A DNA stretch of 64,000 bases from NCBI RefSeq assembly GCF_000013045.1, contig NC_007677.1:1736001-1800000 (forward strand), written 5' to 3'. Positions 8,369-15,976 of the stretch are shown in pieces. The notes under the pieces are model-generated. The model was not told the DNA's origin. It worked only from the letters and a program-made list of their open reading frames with translations, and did not search any database. The translations under genes were made by a program, and so were the position numbers. How positions within the stretch are numbered: the stretch's first letter is position 1; each line of letters starts with the position of its first letter. This DNA comes from Salinibacter ruber DSM 13855 (lineage in GTDB: Bacteria; Bacteroidota; Rhodothermia; Rhodothermales; Salinibacteraceae).

Positions 8369-9544
8369 ATGCTTGATCTTCGACAGCTCCGGGACCAGCT
8401 CGACGATTTTGCGCAGCACCAGACCGACCGGACGAGCCGGCGGGCGGCACAGCGGGACCGGGCCGAGGCCCTGCTCCGGGTCTGCCACGACCACTGGCGG
8501 GCGGTGCGGGAGGCGGTGGCCACGGCGCAGCCCCGTCGTCTCGTGGCCCAGATGCGAGAGCCGCCCGCCGCCGTGCACGCGCCTCCGGAGCGCCCGTCGC
8601 CCATCACGGTCGTAGCGACCGACGGGTCGCAAATCTATCCGGACCGCCACGTGGAGCCGCCCTTCTTTCTGTTAAATGTAAGTCAGGTCGCATTCCAGTA
8701 CGGCACGACTGAAGACGCGCACCTCGACGCGGTTCCGAGCCTGCAGTTTCGGGAGGGGGTGGATGGCCGCTTCGAGGCGCGCATCGAGACGATCACCACC
8801 GAACTGGTCTCGGCGCTCCGCGACGAACTGGAACTGGGGTCCCTTCTCGACGCCGCGACCACGGCCCGCGTGGCGGACCGCCCCCTCGTGGCCCTGGCCG
8901 ACGGCACCCTCATTCGGTGGATGGTTCGGGGCATGGACCACGACGCCCTCGAAGACGAGCTGATCGCCCGGTATACGGAGCACCTGGAGGGCTTCCGGGA
9001 CGCGGGCCTCGCCCTGGCGTCCTACGTGAGCATGCCGGCGAGCACCGAGGTCGTGAACCTGCTCCGGTTCGTGGGGGGCGACCTGGAACCCGAGCCGCCG
9101 GTGGGGACGGAGGTCTCGACCGAGCCCCGCCTGGACGGCGTGCTCGACCGCCATGTTCTGGACATGGTGCTCGATTCTGGGGAGCGATCGGCCGTCTTCG
9201 GGTCGGCCTCGCACATTCAGGGCGAATACCCGACCGGGACGGACATCTCGTTTTTCTACGTGAACGTGCCGGGGGCGGGTGGGGGTGAGATCGGGCGCGT
9301 GGAGGTGCCGCGCTGGGTCGCCGAACAGCCGATGCTTCTGGAGCACGTGCACGCCACGGTCCTCCAAGAGTGCGAGAAAGGCGAGGGGTATCCGCTCGCG
9401 CTGTCGGAGGCGCACGAGCAGGCGGTGGTGCGGGCGTCGGAGCGTGAGGCATTTTTTCGCCTCGTGGAGCGGCGTCTGCGACGGGCCGGGCTGGGGCCAA
9501 TCGGGTCGCGGAAGCGACGTTCGAAGCAGCGGCCCCGAGTTTGA
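8369..9544 (+). CDS. NurA domain nuclease
   Basis: 391 aa. NurA proteins are 5'-3' nucleases that in archaea act with the HerA helicase in DNA end resection. The NurA metal motifs are visible as ITVVATDGSQIYPDRH (first Asp) and PLVALADGTLIRW (second Asp), followed by a SYVSMPASTEVVNLLR segment and a C-terminal AHEQAVV helix. No HerA gene is nearby. It is divergent from the voltage-sensor-like gene with 95 bp between starts. The family call is sound; a partner is unknown. Confidence 0.85.
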   Translation: MLDLRQLRDQLDDFAQHQTDRTSRRAAQRDRAEALLRVCHDHWRAVREAVATAQPRRLVAQMREPPAAVHAPPERPSPITVVATDGSQIYPDRHVEPPFFLLNVSQVAFQYGTTEDAHLDAVPSLQFREGVDGRFEARIETITTELVSALRDELELGSLLDAATTARVADRPLVALADGTLIRWMVRGMDHDALEDELIARYTEHLEGFRDAGLALASYVSMPASTEVVNLLRFVGGDLEPEPPVGTEVSTEPRLDGVLDRHVLDMVLDSGERSAVFGSASHIQGEYPTGTDISFFYVNVPGAGGGEIGRVEVPRWVAEQPMLLEHVHATVLQECEKGEGYPLALSEAHEQAVVRASEREAFFRLVERRLRRAGLGPIGSRKRRSKQRPRV

Positions 9545-9714
9545 CCCCTCGTCGCGCAGGCCCCGGTGCTGATTCAGACGTGCGGCCGTGGCCTTGCCCC
9601 TCCGCACGGGGCAGGAGGGGCAGTCGTGCCGGACCGTGCCCAACTCCCGTGCGAGTTGCGCGTTTGGCGGAAGTGCACAGGGCTCCTTCTTTTCTCCAAA
9701 GCGCCAGGTTCCGC

Positions 9715-10830
9715 ATGCACACCGTCGTCGAGTCGATTGCTACGGGCAACCCTTCCTTCCGCAAGCCCCAACCGGAAACGGCCGAGTTTATGCAGCAGAT
9801 CGAGCGCCTGCCGGAGGCCCTGCGGGCGCGTCTGCCGTCGCTCTACGAGCAATCGGCGATCGACTACCGGTACTCGTGTGTGGACGACTACGGGGAAGAC
9901 GACCCGGAGGCTTTTACCTTCTTTCCGGAGAACTGGTCGCTCGACCCGGCCCCGTCCACCCGGGAGCGGAACGAGAAGTACAAGGAGGCCGCCATTCCGC
10001 TGGCGGAAGACGTTGCCGGTCGGGCCCTCGACGGGGCCGACACGGAGGCGGACGAGATCACGCACGTGGTGGCCGTCAGCTGCACCGGCTTTTTCGCCCC
10101 GGGGCTCGACATTGAACTCGTCAAGCGGCTCGACCTGCCCGCCGACACGGAGCGCACCTTCATCGGATTCATGGGGTGCTACGCGGCGTTCAATGCCCTT
10201 CGGGTGGCCCACAGCTTCTGCCAGAGCCAGCCGGACGCCCGGGTGCTGGTGGTCTGCACGGAGCTCTGCACCCTTCACTTCCAAATCGACGACACCCTGG
10301 AAAGCGTAGTCGTCAACTCGCTTTTCTCCGACGGCGCGGCGGCCACGGTCCTCTCGGCGCGGTCGGACCGCGAGGCGCGCGGCCGGATGACGTACGTCGA
10401 CGGCCGGAGCCGCCTCGACGACGACTCGATGGAAGACATGACCTGGGCAATCGGCAACACGGGATTTCTGATGGGGCTCTCCTCGCGGGTGCCGGATGTG
10501 ATCGCCGACCACCTACCGGGATACGTCGATGGGCTCCTCGGGGCCAACGACCGGACCCCCGACGAGATGGACTTCTGGGCCGTCCATCCGGGCGGGCGGG
10601 CCGTGGTGGAGCGGGCCCAGGACGTGCTCGGCCTCGCGCCTAGCGACGTGCAGCCCAGCCTGGAGGTGCTGCGGCGCTACGGCAACATGAGCTCGCCGAC
10701 CGTTTTGTTTGTCCTGAAGCGCATCTTCGAGCAGGCGGCGCGGGGCGACGGGGCCCCTCCGGAGCGGGGCGTGGCCATGGCCTTCGGGCCCGGCCTTACG
10801 ATCGAGGGGGCGCTCTTTGAGCGGGCGTAG
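9715..10830 (+). CDS. Type III polyketide synthase (chalcone/stilbene synthase family)
   Basis: 371 aa from the ATG at 9715. These thiolase-fold enzymes extend an acyl-CoA starter with malonyl-CoA and cyclise it to pyrones or resorcinols. The full Cys-His-Asn triad is present: C155 in FMGCYAAFNALR, H291 in WAVHPGGRAV and N324 in YGNMSSPTVLFVL. HVVAVSCTGFFAPGLD and AMAFGPGLTIEG are further family segments. The usual bacterial companions (methyltransferase, oxidase) do not follow; the next gene is convergent. Product unknown; an alkylpyrone or alkylresorcinol is the usual outcome in bacteria. Confidence 0.95.
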   Translation: MHTVVESIATGNPSFRKPQPETAEFMQQIERLPEALRARLPSLYEQSAIDYRYSCVDDYGEDDPEAFTFFPENWSLDPAPSTRERNEKYKEAAIPLAEDVAGRALDGADTEADEITHVVAVSCTGFFAPGLDIELVKRLDLPADTERTFIGFMGCYAAFNALRVAHSFCQSQPDARVLVVCTELCTLHFQIDDTLESVVVNSLFSDGAAATVLSARSDREARGRMTYVDGRSRLDDDSMEDMTWAIGNTGFLMGLSSRVPDVIADHLPGYVDGLLGANDRTPDEMDFWAVHPGGRAVVERAQDVLGLAPSDVQPSLEVLRRYGNMSSPTVLFVLKRIFEQAARGDGAPPERGVAMAFGPGLTIEGALFERA

Positions 10831-12049
10831 TGCCCTCGGGGAACGGGCCCACCGTGGTGGATCAGTTCAGGGGACGGGCCACCACGACCGTTTCCTTGAG
10901 TTCGGTGGTGGTGCCGCCGTCGGCCTGCACGGCCTCGAGCAGCACCACGTAGGGACCGATGCGAACCCGATTGCCGTCGTCATCGCGGCCGTTCCAGACC
11001 AGCTCGCCGCTCCGGCCGGCGAGGCGGGCCTCTTCGAGGGTGCGCACGCGGCGGCCCCGGGCATCGTAGATGCGCACGCGGATGAGGCTCGGGCGGGCCG
11101 ACAGGGTGTACTGGATGCGCGTCGCCCCGTCCTGCTCGATCGAGAACGGGCTGGGGCGGATGGCAAGGCCCGGGGCGCTCGGGGCATCGTCGGGCGGGGC
11201 CAGCGACGCGTCGTTTGGGGCGCCGGGCGTGCCGCCTGCGGATGCCGTGCTGCTCGTCCAGTTGTCGGCGGCCTCAGCCCCGGCGGTCGTGCTGATCCGT
11301 TCGAGCGCGGTGCCCTTCGGGTCGGCGAGGCCGGCGGTGTGCCAGTCTGGGGAGTACGCCACGTCCGCGACGACCGCGGTGTCGCGACGGTGCACCCGAA
11401 CTCGGTCCCCGTCGTTGCGGAGGCCGAGGGTGGGGGCCTGTACGGGAAGGTAGGCCACGGAGTCGGAGTCCAGGGGCGCATCGGGAAACGCGGCGGCGAG
11501 CTGGGACGACTGGGGCGTGAAGGCCCCCTTCGGAGCGGCGGCCACCACGGCAAACCCGCCGGGGGCAAGGCCGCGACGCCGCCCGACCCGGAGTGTGTCC
11601 GCCGTGCCCGTTTCGGTGGGGCGGTCGGTCAACGTGAGTCCGGTGAGCGTCAGGGTGTGGTCGGTCAGGTTGCGAAGCTCCACGTACTCCACCTGGTTGG
11701 GCCGGTCGTCGAAGTCATCGGCCCGCGGGTCGAACAGGAGTTCGTTCAGAACCAGGGTGCCAGGGGTCGGGCGCCGGGCGAATGGCACAGAGGCCCGATC
11801 CAGGCGATTGCCCACGCGGTCCTGCACCTCGGCGACGAGCACGGCCTCGCCGGTCGGGCGATCCGAGAGGGACAGGCGCACGATGCTGTCGGCCCGGACC
11901 TGCGTCTGCGTGACCGCCACGTCTTCAAACTGAAAGCGCGCCGGGCGGACGCTCTCGCCGCGGATTGGCTCGTTGAAGACGACCGCGGCAGTCAGAGAGT
12001 CCACTTGCTCGGCGAAGGTGGGGCGTGGCGGCGCGGTGTCGGGGGCGAA

Positions 12050-13240
12050 GCGGCTGTTTTGAGCGCCGGGCGTCGCCCCGTCCGGGGCCGTCGACGACGC
12101 AAAGTTTGACGCCTCGTCGGAGGGCCCGCGCGGGTCGATCCGTTCCAGCGACCGACCGTCGCTGCCGCCCCAGGAGGCGGCAAACGGCACCGCATCCAAC
12201 GGGGTGCCGGACGGCGCGTGGCGCAGGACGACCGTGTCTCCGCCGTTGTTGAGGGCGTCCCAGCCCCTCGGGGCCACAAACTCCACGGACGGATACGTTT
12301 CCGCAAATGCCTCCTCATCACGCACCAGTACGGCGTACTGGCCGGGGCGGAAGGGCGTGAGCGGAGGGGCGGCCGGCGCGAAGCTGCGGGCGTCGTCGGC
12401 GTATTGGAGCGCGCCCAGGTCGAGGGTTTTGTCCGACCGGTTGTACACCTCGATAAACTCGTTCGAGGCCACGGAGGGGGCGTACATGATTTCGGACACG
12501 ACCACGTCGGCGGGGGCGGGCGTGTCGGCGACAACGTAGGACAGCGGGGCGCTGTCTTCGTCTCGTACGTTGCCTCGACGGTCGGCCACCCCCGTGGCGA
12601 CGAGGCGGTATTCTCCGGTGGAGAGCGGGCTTCCCAGTGCACAACGGACCTGTGCCGGGCGGCCGTCGTCGATCTGAGCCGTCACGATGGCGGGGGCGTC
12701 GACCGAGTCCAACCGGAACGCCTCGGGAGAGATGCTGGCGGGGGCGACCGGCTCGGAAAAGACAACCGTTATCGAATCGCCGTTCTGCGACGGGACGGCG
12801 CGGGCGAGGGAGGGAGGCGTCTCGTCCGGGGCGTAGACGCTGTTTTGCGTGCCGGGGGTGGCCCCGGACGCCGCTTCCGACGATGCAAAGTTCGCGTCGG
12901 TATCGGACGGCCCGCCCGGGTCGATCCGTTCCAGGGAGCGGCCGTCCCCCCCGCCCCACGAAGGATCGTACGGCACCGAGTCGAGGGGCGTATCGGAGGG
13001 GGCGTGACGGAGGTAGACCGTATCCCCGCCGTTGTTGAGCGCCGGCCAGTCGTCCGGCGTCAAGAACGTTGTGCTCGGGAACGCGGCGGTGAAGGCCTTC
13101 GGATCGCGTACTAGGACAACGTGAGTGCCATCACGCACCGTTGTGTCGGTCCTCGCCACCGGTTCGTACGATCGGTTGGCGTCCGCGAACGCAAGCTCGT
13201 CGAGCGCGATAGGCCCCCCGGACCGGTTGTAGAGCTCGAT
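12050..13240 (-). repeat. Internal duplication of lamin-tail repeats
   Basis: Two near-identical protein stretches, in roughly 12830-13240 and 12050-12490, share ALNNGGDTV-LRHAPS-TPLD, then SWGG-DGRSLERIDP and GATPG-QNS. The likeness extends to the DNA (for example the ccgccgttgttgag core at both sites). The unit is about 780 bp including the Ig-like spacer, so recombination between copies could delete or add a module. Confidence 0.6.
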
Positions 13241-13245
13241 GAATT

Positions 13246-13253
13246 CATTTGTC
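13246..13253. repeat. Target site duplication, left copy
   Basis: CATTTGTC, directly repeated at 14062-14069 on the other side of the element. Eight bases fits the IS1 family, which duplicates 8-9 bp. Confidence 0.85.
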
Positions 13254-13327
13254 GGTAGCGGCTCAACAAGTAGTGAGTCTTTCTGTTTGAACTGCGTCGC
13301 GTCTGGCCCACCAGCCTGGTCTATCCG

Positions 13328-13606
13328 ATGATCAAAGAGACTTACGAGTGTAGAGAGTGTGGCTCCTCGAACATCGTCAAAAACGGACACAGCGCTAGCG
13401 GCTCTCAGCAGTATCACTGCAAGGACTGTGGAGCGCACAAGGTTCTCGATCCAGAGCCGCGAGGCTACTCCGAGGAGGAGAAAGAGAAAATCCTCCGTGC
13501 TTACCGCGAGCGCGGGTCAAAGCGGGCAATCAGCCGGATATTCGGCATCAGCCGCAATACATTGACCCGGTGGCTCAAAAAAAGGGACGAGAATCCGATT
13601 CAGTAG
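13328..13606 (+). CDS. IS1-family InsA-like protein
   Basis: 92 aa. The N-terminus is a zinc ribbon with two Cys pairs (YECRECGSSN and YHCKDCGAHK), followed by a helix-turn-helix (KRAISRIFGISRNTLTRWLKK). In IS1 the free InsA binds the ends and represses transposition, while its fusion with InsB is the transposase. The frame overlaps the InsB-like frame by 37 nt around an A7 run at 13577-13583. Confidence 0.9.
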   Translation: MIKETYECRECGSSNIVKNGHSASGSQQYHCKDCGAHKVLDPEPRGYSEEEKEKILRAYRERGSKRAISRIFGISRNTLTRWLKKRDENPIQ

Positions 13607-14046
13607 CCGAAGGGCTCCGGCCTGCTGAGGAAGGCGATGTCCTTGAACTCGATGAATGCTGGACGTATGTCCGAGAGCGGGCGAATAAACGGTGGCTGTG
13701 GGTTGCTCTGTGCCGGAGAACCCGGCAGGTCGTGGCATTTGTGATCGGAGACCGTTCGGCCAGAACCTGTGCTCGGCTCTGGAGCCGGATTCCGGAGGAA
13801 TACCGTCAGGGCAGAAGCTTCAGCGACTTCTGGAAGTCCTATCGCCCAGTGTTTGCGGGCGACCCCAGCCACCGGCAGGTCGGAAAGTCCAGTGGTGAGA
13901 TGGCCCACGTGGAAAGATTCTTCGGGCGACTGCGCCAGAAGCTGGCCCGGTATGTCCGCCGGACGCGAGCGGCCTCCGAGTCAGAACGGATGCTCCATCT
14001 GACGACGAAACTGTTCGTGGAGTGGTACAACGAAGCCATCACTTAA
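13570..14046 (+). CDS. IS1-family InsB-like transposase catalytic part
   Basis: 158 aa open from a GTG at 13570, but probably made mainly as a -1 frameshift fusion with InsA. The catalytic DDE residues appear in order: LELDECWTYV (first Asp), FSDFWKSY (second Asp) and HVERFFGRLRQKL (Glu). The slip site is in CTC-AAA-AAA-AGG; stepping back one base gives the frame K-G-R-E-S-D that leads into this protein. The C-terminus reaches 15 bp before the element end. Confidence 0.9.
   Translation: MAQKKGRESDSVAEGLRPAEEGDVLELDECWTYVRERANKRWLWVALCRRTRQVVAFVIGDRSARTCARLWSRIPEEYRQGRSFSDFWKSYRPVFAGDPSHRQVGKSSGEMAHVERFFGRLRQKLARYVRRTRAASESERMLHLTTKLFVEWYNEAIT
13574..13586 (+). promoter_or_regulatory. Probable programmed -1 frameshift site
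   Basis: Seven adenines (13577-13583) sit in the overlap of the two transposase frames, in the zero-frame context CTC AAA AAA AGG. A -1 slip joins InsA to InsB. IS1 uses an A6C slip site for the same purpose. Confidence 0.7.
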
Positions 14047-14061
14047 CATCTATCCGCTACC

Positions 14062-14069
14062 CATTTGTC
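14062..14069. repeat. Target site duplication, right copy
   Basis: CATTTGTC, identical to 13246-13253 and directly next to the right end of the insertion sequence. Confidence 0.85.
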
Positions 14070-14200
14070 GAGGGCGACGGGGCGTAGAGGACCTCGTTGA
14101 TGACCACGGCTCCGGGTTCCGGTTGTGCGGTGCCGGGGCGGGGGGAGAGGGCCCCCCCAAGCCCCAAGAGGAGAATGCTGCCCCACAGAAGTGAACGCAT

Positions 14201-14567
14201 GGATCCGTGGAGGTCCGAGCAAGAGACGGAGGGCTTTCCATTGAAACATTTGAATAAAAAATAACAAAAGCGTCGGGCTTGGTCAAGTCCTAGAGAAGGC
14301 CTTCGAATGGAAGAGGGGCCCCACCCCTACATTTGACCTCGACGTACTGCTGACGTGGGGTCCATGTGAGGGGCCCGTCCACAGAGTCGGAGGGGACCTA
14401 TCAGGGAAGCGTGGACCAACGGCCATGGCCGCCGTGTGGTCGAAAATCCGCACGTCCGGTCGTGATGACGAACGAGGGTGCTGTCTTGCGTCCCAGCCGT
14501 CAGGACACGGGAATTTGGGGATCGGGCCGGACGAGCCGCCCATGACAGGCGCACGCGTCCTGCGGCG
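14201..14567. other. Intergenic stretch upstream of the split gene
   Basis: 367 bp between the start of the lamin-tail gene and the end of the M20 gene. An AT-rich patch at about 14240-14275 (ttgaataaaaaataac) is a likely promoter region for the lamin-tail gene on the minus strand. No gene seen in the rest. Confidence 0.5.
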
Positions 14568-15863
14568 TCAGTGGGTTGCTTCGGGGGTTCCGTTGTCCGT
14601 CGACGTGAGGTTGGGACTGGTAGAGGGAGTCTCCGGGCCCGCCCGGTCGAGGTGGTTCAGAAGCACCCGCGCCATCAGGCGTGAGGTCGGGGCGAGGGGC
14701 GTCTCGTCGAGGTCGAACCGGTGGTGATGAAGGGGGTAGCTGGTTTCCGGCCCGGACGCCGTGCCGACCCGAACGAAGCCGCCGGAGACGTGCTTCAGGT
14801 AGTGGGCAAAGTCTTCTCCGCCCATGCTTGACTCCGAGATCTGGTGGATCGCCTCCTCCCCGAATGTATCCCGGATGGTGGCTTCCACGTTCGCGATGGC
14901 GGCCTCGTCGTTGATCACAGGAGGGGATCCGTCCTCGAAGTCCAACTCCACGTGTGCCTTGTGGAGGGACTCCATCCGGTTGGCAATCTCGCGCATGTGG
15001 GTGCGGATTGTCTCGCGGTCGTCCGGCGATACGGTCCGCAGGGTGCCGCCGAGGGCGGCCTGCTCGGGGATCACGTTGTGGGCCTCACTGCCGTCGAGCA
15101 TGGTGACGGTCAGGACGCTCGGGGTGCGGGGGTCGGTGATGCGTCCGGACAGCTGGTAAAACTGGTTCATCAGCTGCGAGGCGATCCACACGGTGTCGGC
15201 GCCCTCGTGGGGCCGGGCCGAGTGGCCGGTTCCTTCCTGCCGAATGCGCACCTCGAACCGGTCGGACGAGGCCGTTGCGGGGCCGGTGATGAGGCCGTAG
15301 CGGCCCACCTCCAGGGTCGGGTCGACGTGCACCGCGTACACGGCGTCGAGCCCCTCCAGGACGCCCCCCCGAATCATGAGGGGGGCGCCGCTGGGGAGGC
15401 CCTCCTCGTTGGGCTGAAAAAAGACGCGGGCCCGCCCCTGCAGTTGGTCACGGTTGTTGTGGAGCACCAGGGCGACCCCGATGGCGATGGCTGTGTGGGC
15501 GTCGTGCCCACAGAGGTGGGCGACATTGGGGGTCTGTGAGCGGTAGGGGACCTGCTTCTGGTCCTGCGTGGGCAGGGCGTCGATGTCGGCCCGGTAGCCC
15601 ACAGCCCCACCGGGGGCGCTTCCTTCGATATCGACGTACAGCCCAGTGCCGGCGATCGGCCCGTAGACGTCGAGTCCGTATCCTTCCAGGGTCTCCCGAA
15701 TGAAACGGGACGTGTTGTGCTCCTCCATTCCCACCTCCGGATGCCGGTGAAGGTATCGGCGCACGCCCACCAGCACCTGCGCAAGGGACTGGGCTTCGTC
15801 GGCCATGTTGGCGACCGGATCGGGGAGGTGAGAGCGATCAACGGGGGAGACGGAGGAGAGCAT
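14568..15863 (-). CDS. M20D family amidohydrolase (N-acyl amino acid hydrolase type)
   Basis: 431 aa from the ATG at 15863 (MADEAQ at 15806 is an alternative). Members cleave N-acyl amino acids or related amides using two metal ions. Seen: YLHRHPEVGMEE, AVGYRADIDALP, AHLCGHDAHTAIAIGVA (metal-binding Cys-Gly-His-Asp), VFFQPNEEG (catalytic Glu), VYAVHVDP and the late SMGGEDFAHYLKHVSG and LHHHRFDLDE. The length and order fit the hippurate hydrolase/IAA-amino-acid hydrolase group. An inverted repeat lies 43 bp upstream. The substrate is not predictable. Confidence 0.93.
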   Translation of the reverse strand: MLSSVSPVDRSHLPDPVANMADEAQSLAQVLVGVRRYLHRHPEVGMEEHNTSRFIRETLEGYGLDVYGPIAGTGLYVDIEGSAPGGAVGYRADIDALPTQDQKQVPYRSQTPNVAHLCGHDAHTAIAIGVALVLHNNRDQLQGRARVFFQPNEEGLPSGAPLMIRGGVLEGLDAVYAVHVDPTLEVGRYGLITGPATASSDRFEVRIRQEGTGHSARPHEGADTVWIASQLMNQFYQLSGRITDPRTPSVLTVTMLDGSEAHNVIPEQAALGGTLRTVSPDDRETIRTHMREIANRMESLHKAHVELDFEDGSPPVINDEAAIANVEATIRDTFGEEAIHQISESSMGGEDFAHYLKHVSGGFVRVGTASGPETSYPLHHHRFDLDETPLAPTSRLMARVLLNHLDRAGPETPSTSPNLTSTDNGTPEATH

Positions 15864-15905
15864 TCGGGACTGGAAGACTCGTGTGCGACGCCGACGACCT
15901 GCCCG

Positions 15906-15921
15906 TTCTGTAAATACAGAA
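15906..15921. promoter_or_regulatory. 16-bp inverted repeat, candidate operator
   Basis: TTCTGTA-AA-TACAGAA: perfect 7-bp arms, 2-bp spacer, 43 bp upstream of the M20 amidohydrolase start. It lies in an otherwise AT-richer gap between two genes of the same strand, so it may control the downstream gene or help end the upstream one. There is no T-run, which argues against a terminator. Confidence 0.35.
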
Positions 15922-15976
15922 GAGCTATAGTGAAGCTACGCGTCGGTCCCCCAAGAGATTCGGCGGATGCCGGTTG

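Larger units (their letters stand above)
13254..14061 (+). mobile_element. IS1-family insertion sequence, 808 bp
   Basis: Bounded by 8-bp direct repeats CATTTGTC. The ends begin with matching GGTAGCGG (13254-13261, and inverted at 14054-14061), followed by weaker similarity. It carries two overlapping frames, an InsA-like zinc-finger/HTH protein and an InsB-like catalytic part in the -1 frame, the standard IS1 layout. Length is close to IS1 (768 bp). All parts look intact, so the element may still be active. It has split the lamin-tail gene. Confidence 0.92.
10862..14200 (-). pseudogene. Lamin-tail-domain surface protein, split by an IS1-family element
   Basis: The original start is the ATG at 14200 with a signal peptide (MRSLLWGSILLLGLGGALS) and the first strand VVINEVLYAPSPSTN. 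The frame is cut at 14062 by the insertion and resumes at 13253 with EFIELYNRSG. Removing the element and one copy of the 8-bp duplication restores an unbroken frame. The ancestral protein held three lamin-tail domains (NEFIELYNRS, NEFIEVYNRS, VEYVELRNLTD), two Ig-like spacers (ITVVFSEPV, AAVVFNEPI) and a C-terminal FlgD-like Ig domain (WNGRDDDGNRV). The leftover 3' part is open from a start inside the element at 13438 (858 aa chimera), but it lacks a signal peptide. Confidence 0.85.

Noticed and set aside
12050-13240. Repeats inside the lamin-tail gene as a possible tandem array or CRISPR
   Set aside because: There are only two long protein-coding copies with no short repeat-spacer pattern; they are domain duplications.
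13254-14061. Classification as IS1595 family because both have 8-bp duplications
   Set aside because: The two overlapping frames with a zinc ribbon/HTH InsA and a short DDE InsB are the IS1 layout; IS1595 elements encode one long transposase.
15906-15921. Reading the dyad as a LexA/SOS box
   Set aside because: The CTG-to-CAG spacing (6 bases) does not match the 10-base spacing of the E. coli-type box, and no LexA-controlled gene is adjacent.
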